DNA of 37,549 nt from Hyphomicrobiales bacterium (lineage in GTDB: Bacteria > Pseudomonadota > Alphaproteobacteria > Rhizobiales > Rhizobiaceae). Location of the stretch: NCBI GenBank assembly GCA_900466005.1, contig UEGQ01000018.1, positions 1 through 37,549 on the forward strand, read 5' to 3'. A program made the translations under genes and the position numbers. Position 1 is the first letter of the stretch, and each line of letters starts with the position of its first letter. Below the pieces are notes generated by a model. That model did not search any database. It was not told the origin of the DNA and was given only the letters and a program-made list of their open reading frames with translations. Below are positions 1 through 9,800 of this stretch, one piece after another.

Positions 1-1
1 T

Positions 2-106
2 GAGGACGCGTGCTGCGCCGTAGACGTGATGGCGAAGGATGAAGCCAAGACAGGCTGCGGCTGCGGCTCGAAGGCTTCGGCGGAGAAGGCGGTCGAAAGC
101 CTGTGA
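2..106 (+). CDS. C-terminal end of a Cys-rich protein (5' part outside window)
   Basis: The frame is open from the window edge to a TGA at 104-106, giving 34 residues. They hold a Cys-Cys pair near the start and a Cys-Gly-Cys-Gly motif further on. Clustered C-terminal cysteines beside an MFS transporter recall arsenic-resistance proteins such as the ArsI/CadI glyoxalase family, but the piece is too short to prove this. The stop overlaps a GTG of the next gene by 4 nt (GTGA), so the two were probably co-transcribed. An internal ATG lies at 29, but the open frame upstream suggests the gene began before the window. Confidence 0.4.
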   Translation, partial: EDACCAVDVMAKDEAKTGCGCGSKASAEKAVESL

Positions 107-381
107 AAATGTCCGATGGAAAACTGCCGATCTGGGCGCTCGCCGGACTGGGCACCACGCAGGTCGTCGGCTACGGCACGCTCTACTATTGCCTCAGCAT
201 TCTTGTTCCCGACATCGCGCGTGATCTCGCGGTGTCGGAGCAACGGGTCTACGGGATGTTCTCCGTCGCGCTGCTCATCGGAGCCTTTGCTGCTCCAATG
301 TTCGGCAAACTCGCGGACGGTCAGCAAGGGATTCGAGCGACACTCAGGGCCTGCTCAGGAATGTGCCGGCAATCGAAATGA
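103..381 (+). pseudogene. Truncated MFS transporter (N-terminal fragment)
   Basis: The frame starts at GTG 103, overlapping the preceding stop, or at ATG 109. Residues 8-75 look like the first two membrane helices of a major facilitator superfamily transporter. They include a TTQVVGYGTLYY helix and, at the loop between helices 2 and 3, the MFGKLAD motif typical of the family. MFS proteins are normally about 400 residues. Here homology stops at about position 320, and the last roughly 20 codons are unrelated sequence before a stop at 379-381. The break coincides with the start of a stretch that reads on the other strand as a different gene scrap. This suggests a deletion or insertion junction. 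The broken gene cannot make a transporter. Its substrate is unknown; an arsenical efflux role is only hinted at by the upstream Cys-rich gene end. Confidence 0.6.
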
Positions 382-490
382 TACGCCCGACGCGCACGAC
401 GACCGAGCCCCAAGGGCCGACGGCCTACTCGAGCACATTGGCCATGGACACCGTAGCCGGCAGAGGGCAGCCCGTTCCGGCCCCGCTCAA
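344..490 (-). pseudogene. Remnant of an amino-acid permease/antiporter (APC-like)
   Basis: Reading the minus strand gives a decayed frame with an internal TAG and a final TGA. It contains the segments MANVLE, AVGPWGSVVVRVG and IISIAGTFLS. These resemble the region of ArcD/APC-type arginine-ornithine antiporters in which a Gly-Trp-Gly turn is followed by a Gly-rich membrane helix. No start codon, flanking homology or full helix set is visible, so at most 50 codons of the original gene survive. The resemblance is from memory of the family and could be fortuitous. It would fit a border made of several broken genes. Confidence 0.3.
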
Positions 491-808
491 ACTCAGATGC
501 CAGAAGAAGGGTGTGGAGCCACCCAATCTGCAAGGCGCACATCAAAAAACGGATTGGCAGATTCCAGGAAATCGGAGGCTGCGTGATGCGGACGTCAAGC
601 AACATTCGTAAGCGGGTCGAAGTTCCGTCAGCGCTGGATTGTGGTCCAAAGGACGGTAACGCGTCTGCCCAGTATGTGCGGATTGTCTGCTCCCGACGTT
701 GGATCAACCCGCCACGACCAGCCTACCTCTGGTAGCCGCGGCCATGTCTGCCCCTTCAGGATTTGCGGCGCCGAAATGCTTAGCAGAGCGCCTACCCCGA
801 AAATGCGG
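491..808. other. Border stretch with no recognisable gene
   Basis: Several overlapping short frames exist on both strands, but none has a convincing start, ribosome site or recognisable protein motif. It lies between the broken genes at the left edge and the end of the injection-system operon, and probably consists of rearranged remnants. Confidence 0.5.
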
Positions 809-838
809 GAAGCGGACCGGGTATTCCCGCTCCGCTTC
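809..838 (-). terminator. Strong hairpin downstream of the eCIS operon
   Basis: A perfect 8-bp outer stem (GAAGCGGA with TCCGCTTC) encloses, after one G-G mismatch, a 4-bp CGGG/CCCG inner stem with an AATA loop. It lies about 100 nt past the stop of the last eCIS gene, so it may end that long transcript. No U-tract follows on the minus strand, so intrinsic termination is uncertain. A protein-binding site or the edge of a mobile element is also possible. Confidence 0.4.
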
Positions 839-848
839 GCTAACCTGA

Positions 849-888
849 CAGGGACTCGAACCCGGTGGCACCAAACATCCATTGCCAC
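849..888 (-). other. tRNA T-arm-like sequence and adjoining hairpin
   Basis: On the minus strand, 851-863 reads GGGTTCGAGTCCC, the classic T-stem/T-loop pattern of a tRNA. Immediately 5' of it lies a 6-bp hairpin (GTGGCA/TGCCAC with a 12-nt loop, 865-888). I cannot fold a full cloverleaf: no matching acceptor strand at the right distance and no CCA end are seen. It could be the 3' fragment of a tRNA used as an integration site, or chance. Confidence 0.25.
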
Positions 889-938
889 TAGAGCCAAGAA
901 ACATACGTATACAACGAAATTGGACCTCGGACCACTCC

Positions 939-3900
939 TTAGATACTGCGCGTCAGATTGTTCTGGTCGATGAGCGGCCAGGATGGCGTCACCTTCCAGT
1001 TGCGGATGCCGGCAGGCCCCTGGATCAGGTTTTCGCGGAACACCCAAAGATGCGGATCGTCGTCGCCGAACGGGACGACCGAGACCAGGCGAATGCCCAT
1101 CGTCGCCATCGAGATCCGGTTTTCCGCCACAAGGATCTGGTGGCCGATAAAGCCCCAGATGCGGATGCCCTGAGCGAAGTACCTAATGAAGTTCGGTCGG
1201 CTCGACAGCGCCATCTCGTTGCCGCGGATGCGCAGGGTATCGACGTTGCCGACCATCACGCCGTAGCCGGCATAGGCTTCGACGCTGGGCGCCATCAGCT
1301 CCATCCGATTGTTGTCGATCGACACCGATCTTGACCGGACGTTTAAGGTGCGCATGTGGCTCACTGCCACCCGCACCCCCACTTGGAAAGCGCGGATCGC
1401 ATTGCCCCGGATGGCGACATTGTCCATACGCCGTCCGCCGCAGACGATGCCCTGCGCCCCCAGGCTGACAGAATTTTCTTCAAGTGCCTTAAGCCAGTTC
1501 TGAACCGAACCCAATCCGGCGCGAAGTTCCTTGTCCACCAACACCTTCTTCGCCAGGCCATAGCTAAGTTTCAGGAGCTCGTCCGCGTTTGCGATCTTGG
1601 TGGCCGAGCCGCTGCGGGAGATCAACGTCGTCCAGTCCTTCTGGCTGAAGGCGCTGTCGAAGGCGACGATCTGTCCGTTCGCCTCGACCACGACCTGGCG
1701 CTGCGCACCCGATCTCGCATCGAACCGCTGAACGACCGGATCGCTCGAGACGAGCAGCGTGGTGCGCACCTTCGGATTGTCTAGGCCCCGACCGTCAGTG
1801 CCAAACGACTCCCCGACCCGCTTCAGCTGTTTGCGGAAGACCGGTATCCTATCGGGGTCCTCAGCCACGGAGGCGATGAGCCCCTGTGCCCAGCGGCTGA
1901 ACGTGTCCTGGTTCCTCAGGTCCGAGGCCACGGGCGGGTTCTTCGCGACCAGATCGTCCCAGTCCTTCTGCGGCACGGGGCTGTCAAAGGTCATGCGCCA
2001 TTCCTTCGCGGCGATTTCCTTGACGCCGGTGCCTCGGCCGACATTGCCCTTCACAGGTCGAGAAATGAGGCTGTTTGCGGTGGTCGCTACCCAGACCTTG
2101 TCGGCGAGGAACGCGTCGAGCTTAAGCGAGCCCTTGCCCGGCTTGGCGACCAGGAGATTGCCAGAGACGTCGACGTCGACGGCATCGGTCACGACGATCC
2201 CCTCCTGAAGGTTGCCGACCGTCAGGCTGTTGCCGGTGATCCGCACTGAACGCGTGACCTTCAAGGTCTTCAGCGTCTCACTGTAGCCCCGAACCGTCAC
2301 GCAGGTGCGTTCGGTCGAAGTGCCGCCGCCGCAGCTGAGGGTGCAGCCATGAACCTCGACCTCGTCGCAATGACCGAAGTCCAGCGTACCCTGGCGGTGC
2401 CTCTTCAGGCCGGCGTCGACGGCGGAATTCGCGTCGGGAGTTGCAAGTTCCAGCCCGCTTACCGCGACGCTTACACACCCCTCGAAGGCGAGTGCCGCCT
2501 CGGTGCGGTTAGCCACGATCCGGACGGTCCCCGGTCCCGCACCGCTGATGCGGATATGACCCAGGCCGCTCATCCGTACGGTGCGCCCGCTAGTGTACGT
2601 ACCGCGGGCGAAGCAGATCGAGGCGTTCTCGCCCGGTTGCAGCCCTTCAAGCCGCGCTACCCAGTCCTCGCCTGGCTGGATGACAATGGTTGTGCACCCC
2701 AACTGTTGGAGACCCGCCAGCGCCTCGATGGCCTTCTGCACCGTATTGGCCGGACCAAGTTCAGGCGTGTTGGCCGGATCGAAGCTGACGTGAGACGCGC
2801 GCGCAAGGGTCGCGTTGAAGGCGATTGGCGCATGGGTCGCGGTTCCGGCGGCATCCAACCGCTGGGCAACGACGCGCTGGACCCGGTTCGTGCCATCGAG
2901 GCTCCAGGTCACCGACGCCACGCCAGCGGCATCTGTGGTGACCTGCTGGGTCGGCAGGCCGTTGCCAAACTGCCCGGCACCTTCGACCACAGTGAAGCGG
3001 ATAGTCTCGTCCTCGACCGGACTGTGACCACGCACCACGGCCACTGAAAGCTCCTTTGGCAGAGGCGCCAAGGCAGCGGCATTCAGTGGATCGTCCAGCG
3101 TCTCCTGCCCGTCACCGCCGGCATAGAGCACCTGCTTGGACCGGGTGATCGACGGAAAAATCGGGCGGCAATCTTCGGTCACAGTCCAGACGCCGGTCCC
3201 GTCAAGCGCCAGCCAAGCCAGTGCGGCATAGTTGCGCCGCGGCCCGTCGGCAGGTTTCGACATCGGCTCGCCCGTGACCGGATTGCGCGGCCATTCCACA
3301 TCGCCCGACACGGCACGCGCCGGAATGGTCCAATGATCGCCGGATTGGTATTGGCCGACCTCGAAGCGGATCTGGACGCCGTTCTCCAAATCGACCCAAT
3401 CGGCCGCAGCATCGTCCACTTGCACCGGCAGCCCGCCTTCCCAGCGGGTGACGAATGCCTCGGCCGGAAGCTTGTCGCTGTCCGGAAGACCGTTGCTGAG
3501 CAGCGGCGCAAGCGTGAACGGATCACGCAGTTCGGCAAGTGAAACGCGCTGACCGACTACCTCGTCAATCCGGGCGAAAAAACCCGGCGCTTCGCCGTAG
3601 ATCGCCGCCTGATCGCGAATTTCAATCCAGTCGCCCGTCTTCAGCGCCGTCATCTCGTCCCGGCCGATGCTTTCCACCACCAATACGCCGGCGTCGATCT
3701 CGCGGTATCGCGTGCGGTGAATGGCGTTCTCGCGTGACCATTTGTAGAACGCCGTCGCCTCGTCGCCGCCCAGATGGATCTCGACGCGGAAGAGCAGATT
3801 GTCGAGACTGCGGTAGCCCGCGGCCGGCGGAAGGTTGCAGGGGCCGGCACCGAGGTCGGAGAGTTCGGCCCGCGCGCGGAGCGCGCCGCGCGCGCGATCA

Positions 3901-4673
3901 GCGACGACTGGGTCGAACCCCTTGGACAGCGCCGGGCAGGTCAGGTCGGCAGCCTGGTATCCGAGCGCCAGGAGAGCCGCGCGTGAGACCAGCGAAACCT
4001 GCCAGAAAGTCCGGTCACGATAGGCCGTATCCGGGCCTTCGAAAGCCACTTCGCGCAGCAGCGGATCATCGAGTGCGGTCACGACCTGATCAGTGGATTT
4101 GAGCACGGCAAGGTAGTCGCCTGCCACCTCGGGAAGCGGTGTACCGGCACCGTAAGGTTGGCGCGAGAAGATTGCCGGACGGAACGCGCCGGTCACTGCG
4201 TCACCAAGGGCGGGCGTGGTACGGAAGGTCCGCACTCCGTTGGAATCCTCGGCAAAATTGCGCACCTTGACGAAGCCGGTCAGGCCCGCCGGGTCTGTGC
4301 TCAGCACATCGCCATCCGACAGTTCCTTGCCATCATCGATCCGCCAGACCGCGTTGCCGCCGGTGCCCGATTGGCGTGTCAACTTGTAGGCGGCAGGCCA
4401 GCGCAGTACATGGCCCACACCGGCCACGTATCCGGTCCCCGGGGTGATCACCAGCGTTCCGGTCCCGGCATCCGGGATTAGTCCGAATCCCGCATCCTCC
4501 TCCGGAAAGCCCGCGGGCCCGATGATGTCAGCCGTGGTCTTTCGGTCCGAGGCACGCAGGATTTCGCCCTGTTCGTTCCAGTCGGCATCAGTAAAAAGGC
4601 GGCCCTGCTGCATCCCAACAAGGCTGAAGTCCTTGGCAGGATCGAAGGTCTTTCTCGAAATATCGCCGGTCAT
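939..4673 (-). CDS. DUF6519 / right-handed beta-helix fibre-like eCIS protein
   Basis: This is the last gene of the eCIS operon, 1244 aa, with a strong AGGAGG site 7 nt before its ATG. The N-terminus (DISRKTFDPAKDFSLVGMQQ, then a DADWNEQGE motif) matches the DUF6519 family found in contractile-tail clusters. Residues about 1-520 form this conserved part. Residues about 525-620 resemble a bacterial Ig-like (Big) domain. From about 690 come short repeated beta strands with NxL/GN turns (ITGNSL, VSGNLL, IRGNAI, IRGNEM) typical of a parallel beta-helix. The helix is interrupted at about 860-1070 by a non-helix insert that carries the motif FDSxxxQKDWxxL twice. The protein probably sits on the baseplate and acts as a tail fibre or receptor-binding element. 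That role is inferred from position and fold, not from homology to a characterised fibre. Confidence 0.8.
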   Translation of the reverse strand: MTGDISRKTFDPAKDFSLVGMQQGRLFTDADWNEQGEILRASDRKTTADIIGPAGFPEEDAGFGLIPDAGTGTLVITPGTGYVAGVGHVLRWPAAYKLTRQSGTGGNAVWRIDDGKELSDGDVLSTDPAGLTGFVKVRNFAEDSNGVRTFRTTPALGDAVTGAFRPAIFSRQPYGAGTPLPEVAGDYLAVLKSTDQVVTALDDPLLREVAFEGPDTAYRDRTFWQVSLVSRAALLALGYQAADLTCPALSKGFDPVVADRARGALRARAELSDLGAGPCNLPPAAGYRSLDNLLFRVEIHLGGDEATAFYKWSRENAIHRTRYREIDAGVLVVESIGRDEMTALKTGDWIEIRDQAAIYGEAPGFFARIDEVVGQRVSLAELRDPFTLAPLLSNGLPDSDKLPAEAFVTRWEGGLPVQVDDAAADWVDLENGVQIRFEVGQYQSGDHWTIPARAVSGDVEWPRNPVTGEPMSKPADGPRRNYAALAWLALDGTGVWTVTEDCRPIFPSITRSKQVLYAGGDGQETLDDPLNAAALAPLPKELSVAVVRGHSPVEDETIRFTVVEGAGQFGNGLPTQQVTTDAAGVASVTWSLDGTNRVQRVVAQRLDAAGTATHAPIAFNATLARASHVSFDPANTPELGPANTVQKAIEALAGLQQLGCTTIVIQPGEDWVARLEGLQPGENASICFARGTYTSGRTVRMSGLGHIRISGAGPGTVRIVANRTEAALAFEGCVSVAVSGLELATPDANSAVDAGLKRHRQGTLDFGHCDEVEVHGCTLSCGGGTSTERTCVTVRGYSETLKTLKVTRSVRITGNSLTVGNLQEGIVVTDAVDVDVSGNLLVAKPGKGSLKLDAFLADKVWVATTANSLISRPVKGNVGRGTGVKEIAAKEWRMTFDSPVPQKDWDDLVAKNPPVASDLRNQDTFSRWAQGLIASVAEDPDRIPVFRKQLKRVGESFGTDGRGLDNPKVRTTLLVSSDPVVQRFDARSGAQRQVVVEANGQIVAFDSAFSQKDWTTLISRSGSATKIANADELLKLSYGLAKKVLVDKELRAGLGSVQNWLKALEENSVSLGAQGIVCGGRRMDNVAIRGNAIRAFQVGVRVAVSHMRTLNVRSRSVSIDNNRMELMAPSVEAYAGYGVMVGNVDTLRIRGNEMALSSRPNFIRYFAQGIRIWGFIGHQILVAENRISMATMGIRLVSVVPFGDDDPHLWVFRENLIQGPAGIRNWKVTPSWPLIDQNNLTRSI

Positions 4674-4683
4674 GGCAGGCCTC

Positions 4684-6897
4684 CTATGTCATATAGATGA
4701 AGCCCGGGACGAGGCCGAATGGCGCGAATTCCTCGACGGCATCGCGGATGTTGGCGCGGCGGGCGGGATCGCGGTTGGCGTAGCCCACCCCCATCTCCAT
4801 GCCATCCTCGGCCCCTTCGAGGATGGCCTCGGGCGTACGCAGGCTGAGAAGTCCGAATTCGGGATCCTGGAAACGGGTCGACACGAAGATCGGACGCGGC
4901 TTGGGATCATCGTCGGCACGCGGCACGCAGCGGTAGCGGCGCGGCAAAACAGAGGTCTCGGCGGCATAGCAGAACCGGACACAGCCAGTCTGCCGGTGTT
5001 CGACAGTGATCCTTCCCATCAGGATGCTGTTCTCGGCCTCCAGGCTGCGGCAGCTGGTGCGGCCAAAGACAGTGCTGCCACTGCAGTTCATGTCCATCAG
5101 CGGCACGCGCAGGACCACAGGGCCGGCCCCTGCCCCACCGCCACCCGCGGTCTGATCCTCACCGATGATCGACCTGGTGATCTCTATTCCGCCCGTCGCC
5201 TGCGGGAGGTCCACCTTGCCGACGATGCAGCGGTCCAAGACCAAGCTCATCCGCGCATTCTCTGTAGTGGCGCGCACCGAATGGTCCAGCGCCGCGCCCG
5301 TGGCGCCGATGGTGCAGTTGTAAAGCCTGAGCACCCCCAAATCTCCCCCGGGACGGGCAGTGAGATTGCCGCCGATCACCAGTCCGTCCATCACCAGCGA
5401 GCCGGCCCGGTCGTCACCCGCATCTGCCGCGTCGATCATCGCCGACGCCAGCACCAGCGGACGGCGGTGCATCGGCGACAACTGGCCCTGGATGCGGCGT
5501 CGCACCCCGCCCGGCTCCTCCACCACGGGCCAGGCGGCGGCAACGATCGCGAGCGTCGCGCCCTTCGGCAGCTTGATTGCATGCGTGGCATTCAATGCCT
5601 CGGTGTAAGTGGCATTGTCCATCACCGCTATGATCCCGCGCGATCCCTCGATGGACTGGGCATTCCAGCGGTCGACCGCTTCGCGCAGGCTGGCAACCAC
5701 CGGCCCACCCTGGAGCGGATCGTCAGTCACATGACCCGCCACCTTCGTCACGCCGATCTGCCACGGCGGCGCTTCGCCGGGTGTGACGAGATCGGGCAGC
5801 CATTTCTCGAGGCTGGACCGCCGGTCATAGGCGCCGCCACCGATATCAAAGGGCTGCCCCGCGGCAAAGCCGGTCTCGACCGCCTTGCCCTCGTCCGCGG
5901 CGTGCAGCGAGATCCGGCCGCGCTCGGGGTCGACCATTACCGTGCCGGCCACGGCCGGGCGCCGCCAGGTTCCGTCTTCGGCCTTTGCGAGATTGCAGCA
6001 GAAGATCTTCTCAGGCGGCACCTCTGCGCCGTCCAGACGGACCCGGAACGGGGGGCTTTCCTCGAACCAGCGGCCCGGAGTGGCGCCCTCTGCGCGGGCA
6101 GTGTTCAGCGCGGCAAAGACCTCGTCGCGGGTCAGCATCGCGGGCACCATGCGCCGGGTCATCCGCGCGCCTACGCTCAGGTCGGCCGCCGGGCGATTGA
6201 CCAACGGTATGTCACGGCCCAGCGGATCAAAGGTCAAGAGCCCCGGGTCCGGTGCATCGGGGCGCGGCACCGCCCCGCCCAGGTATCCGGCTGCCGGGTT
6301 TTCCACCTGCCAGATTGGCGCCGCGGCGTGCCGCCAGATGAACAGCCCCAGATGCGGGATGTTGTAGCGCCCGGCATAGGCGGCCGGTTGCCCGGCAGCC
6401 GGCGAATGCGCCATCGTCGAGAAAGGCGACCGGCTGGCGCGGCTCCGCGCGGTATCGCGCAAGTCGGCAAAGGCAGGTGTATCCGGCCGGACATGGTTCA
6501 TGTGCTGCGAGGTGGCAAGCCGCTGGAAGAACTCGACCGCCACGACTGACCATCCAGACACCTCGCGCGCCACCTGCTCGATTGCCGCCGCGGTGCCCTT
6601 GGCCTGCCGGTTGCGCAACACATTGGCGACGTATCCGCGCAGAAGCCCCGCCTGGTCGGAGCCGATCTCGCGCATCGGACGCGCCCCGATTAGAGCGGCG
6701 ATATATGGCAGCGCCCAGGGCTCGCAGGTTTCGACGAACCAGTCGTCGTAGAGTTGGTCGATGTCCCGCTCCAGGACGCACAGCTCCTGCGCCATGATCT
6801 CCATCAGCGCCTGTAGCGGACGGCCCTCTTCGACATCGCGGGTGCGGAAATGGCTGGGCAGCCGTTCGAACAGCTTGGCGGGCGCGCGGTTATACAT
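4684..6897 (-). CDS. gpI-like phage tail/baseplate protein with beta-helix-like C-terminus
   Basis: The product is 737 aa. The N-terminal 200 residues match the phage tail protein I (gpI) family of contractile-tail clusters: an AxLFERLPxHFRTRD start, a long helical stretch, the LPYIAALIGAR motif and RNRQAKGTAAAIEQVAREVSG. In phages gpI links the J-type wedge proteins to the tail fibres. The remaining residues, well beyond normal gpI length (about 200), contain strand-turn repeats such as LVMDGLVIGGNL, LRLYNCTIGATG and LVLDRCIVGKV. These suggest a beta-helix or similar solenoid. The ATG overlaps the stop of the preceding J-like gene by 8 nt. The gene ends 10 nt before the DUF6519 gene, so the two C-terminal solenoid proteins are probably made together and may form the outer baseplate or fibres. 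Confidence 0.82.
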   Translation of the reverse strand: MYNRAPAKLFERLPSHFRTRDVEEGRPLQALMEIMAQELCVLERDIDQLYDDWFVETCEPWALPYIAALIGARPMREIGSDQAGLLRGYVANVLRNRQAKGTAAAIEQVAREVSGWSVVAVEFFQRLATSQHMNHVRPDTPAFADLRDTARSRASRSPFSTMAHSPAAGQPAAYAGRYNIPHLGLFIWRHAAAPIWQVENPAAGYLGGAVPRPDAPDPGLLTFDPLGRDIPLVNRPAADLSVGARMTRRMVPAMLTRDEVFAALNTARAEGATPGRWFEESPPFRVRLDGAEVPPEKIFCCNLAKAEDGTWRRPAVAGTVMVDPERGRISLHAADEGKAVETGFAAGQPFDIGGGAYDRRSSLEKWLPDLVTPGEAPPWQIGVTKVAGHVTDDPLQGGPVVASLREAVDRWNAQSIEGSRGIIAVMDNATYTEALNATHAIKLPKGATLAIVAAAWPVVEEPGGVRRRIQGQLSPMHRRPLVLASAMIDAADAGDDRAGSLVMDGLVIGGNLTARPGGDLGVLRLYNCTIGATGAALDHSVRATTENARMSLVLDRCIVGKVDLPQATGGIEITRSIIGEDQTAGGGGAGAGPVVLRVPLMDMNCSGSTVFGRTSCRSLEAENSILMGRITVEHRQTGCVRFCYAAETSVLPRRYRCVPRADDDPKPRPIFVSTRFQDPEFGLLSLRTPEAILEGAEDGMEMGVGYANRDPARRANIRDAVEEFAPFGLVPGFIYMT

Positions 6898-9800
6898 CTG
6901 CGGCCTCCATGATCGTCAGATTGACCGCCGACGGCAGCACGGTCAGCAATTGGGCCGGGGCAAAATCGTGCTGCTGCCCGCGCTGACCCGGCCCGACGGC
7001 TGGAAGCGACGGCAGCACCGAGGTGAGCTCCACAGCGACAGAACCGGCGGCGGAGCCGTCGAGCAGCACCTCGAGCGCGTCGAGATCGACCGACACGACA
7101 CCGGTCGCCCGATGCAGCGCTGCGATGACCTCGGCGGCACTCACCGACTGCGCAAGCTTGCGCGCGTCATAGCAGAAAAGCGTCTCGACCTGCTGGCGCG
7201 CCCAGAGCTTGATATCCTCGGCGCGGTAGGCCGGATCGGGATAAATCTTCGCCGTCAGTGCAAAGAAGCGGCGCGCATAGGGCTGCAGGATCAGCGGGCG
7301 CGCGGGGTCTCGCGCTCTCGCCATGGCATCGGCGAGGTTGGTCAGCAGGGGATCGCTTGCCGTCAGCTCGGCATCCGCCTCCGGCGCCACCGTGACATGG
7401 ATCACCTTGTTCTGTCCCGACCACAGCTCGCGCGCCTGTGCCTTGCCGACGCCCGCGAAGCTGCGCGCGAAATCGGCGTAGTCGGTCAGCGAGACGATGC
7501 GCCCGAGGGTCTTGACCGTACCCGGCGCGGTTTCGCGCGCGCTTTCCAGTGTCTCGGGATCGGCCGAGCCTGTCGCCGGAGACGGGTTCACCACCGCGCG
7601 CACGCCGAGCGGTCGGGTCCGGAGCTGACTGATCGCCTCCTCCGGCACTTCACCGGCACGACCGATGCCGCTGCGGTACTCCGCCTTTACGTTCAGCGAT
7701 CCCGTCGGCAGGCGACGCCCGGTCCGGCCGTCGCCGAACCGTACATGCGCCTTGCCGTCGTCGGACAGGCGAACCTCGTAGACGGGATCCTCCGGCCCGG
7801 CCTGGCCCAGCGCACTCACCTCCTGCCAGAGCGCATTGTCGACGCGGATCTTCAGGGTCGAGGCGCGACCGGCCTCGTTGGCTGCAGAGACGTAGGTGAG
7901 TGGTGGCTTCTTCAGTGTGAAGGTCTGGAACGTCAGCCGCGCATCGCCATTCCCGAGGTCTTCGACTACCGCTTCGCCATGGGTGGCCAGCGCGACATTT
8001 GCGTTGATGCGCACGGTGGTGCGGTCATAGGGCCAGGCGGTCTCCCCCGTCAGCAACAGCCGGGTGATCCCGTCGATATGCTGGACCTCCTCGATGATGT
8101 GGGTCTCGCGACCGGTGATCCCCTCGGCATCGTTGCGTGCACCCGAAAGCGACACAGGCCGACCGCGTTCGAGATCGAGGTAGAGCCGATCCAGCTCGAC
8201 CGAGGTCGATTTCTGTGGCAGTTCCGACGACAGCGGCACACCGGCAAGCGGAAGGTGCGTGCTGACGGCATGGATCTGCGAGCCCCGGAACAGGAAGGAA
8301 TTGTAGATGGTGGTCGAGTCGGCGCCACCGAGATCCAACGGATCGCCGTTGGCCGTGCGGAAACCCACGCCGGTCGCCTTTCCGGTGATTGCGTAGTCCG
8401 CTCGCGATTCTGCCGCCGCATGCACGACCCGCAAGCCGAGAGAGCCACCTGCGGCATTCTCGATGATTGCCCAGCCGTTGGGCTGCAATTCCTTCAGCTC
8501 GCGATCGAGGTAGACGTGGGAAGCGCCTTGGTCGATGTACTTCGCGCCCATCCCGTCCAGCCAGATCGTGTTGGGTGATCCGCCTGCGGTCCCATCCCAG
8601 TTGTGGGTGTAGGGTCCCTTGTCATAGGTTCCGTTGGCCTTGGTGCCGTAGTTCACCGTGGCGTAGAGCGGCGCGGTGTTGCCGAAAAACCCGGAGCTCT
8701 CGCGCATGACATGAAGTCCGAGCGCCGGCACCTCACCATCGTCTTTCTCCGGCGGCGGCAAGACGAGCAGGCGCACCAGCGTCATGATCTTGGCGCGCTG
8801 CCAGGATTGTGATTGCACCAGCGCCGAGAGCCCATCGCCCGACCAGGTCCTACCGCGGATATGACTTTCAACTGCCTGGGTGCCCAGCGCGATGCGCGTG
8901 GAGGGCATGATGCCGATCAGCAGTTTCGCGAGACGGAAGGGCGGCGCACGACGCACCTTCTCGGGCGCGCTGCCACTGCGCGTCAGCACGACCCTCGTCA
9001 GACCGAAAGCTCGGTCCTCTGTGACGGAGACGACCCGCATCGGCATGGCCGTAACCGGCGCGCCATCGCTCGCCGCCTGCGCCACCGCCAGCAATCTCGT
9101 ACCCTTGCGCAGATTGAGCCCGAGCCCCACGAGGCAGACCTCGTTCACCGGCAAGGCGTAGAGCACAGGATCGATCTCTTGGTTGGTCTCGTTATCCTCG
9201 ATGCGCCTTGCCAGCGCCGCAGGCAGATCGAGCCGTCGGGTCATCGGGTGGTAGTGTTCCAGATCCGCCTCGGCGGCAATTTTGACGAGGTCAGGATCGG
9301 CCAGCGTGGCGTCGTCGAAGGAATTGTCCAGATCGAAGAGGTAGAGCGTGCCGTTGGCGGCGTCGCCGTCGTTTTCGAGGTTGTTGTAAAGCACCAGGTT
9401 CTGAGGGCGCTCGGTTCGGGCGTGAATGTCGTTCCATTCGGCCCGCGCGGTGATTTCCTCGACCGTTTCAAAGATCTGCGGCAGCTTGCCCTTCTCGTGC
9501 GGGATCGACATCGCCTGCACACCGACACCGATCTGAACCACGCGGTAGGGATTGTCCGAATCCTCGACCGAGAACGCCAGATGCGCGCTGGAGGCCACGC
9601 CGGGAGCAAGTTCATAGCCGATCATCCGCGCCAGTTCGAGCACCGAGCGGCGCTGGGTGGCGGTGCCGATGAACCCTTCGTTCGCGATGCGCTCCGAGTA
9701 AAAGGACACCACGTCGCAGGCCGTGGCCCAGGCATCCAGCAGGCTGATCGTCGGATCGCGAAGGTCGCGCGTGCGCAACGCTTCCATCGGCTGGACCTCG

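Noticed and set aside
848..959. Complete tRNA folded from the T-arm and an AATCTGA segment
   Set aside because: The possible acceptor halves are about 110 nt apart, and the 5' half is inside the coding end of the last eCIS gene.
4444..6549. 701-codon plus-strand frame opposite the gpI-like and DUF6519 genes
   Set aside because: It is a GC-rich antisense shadow rich in Arg, Gly and His with no domain, and it covers two well-supported minus-strand genes.
6761..8578. 605-codon plus-strand frame opposite the larger J-like gene
   Set aside because: Composition is typical of a third-position shadow; the minus-strand J protein is clearly recognised.
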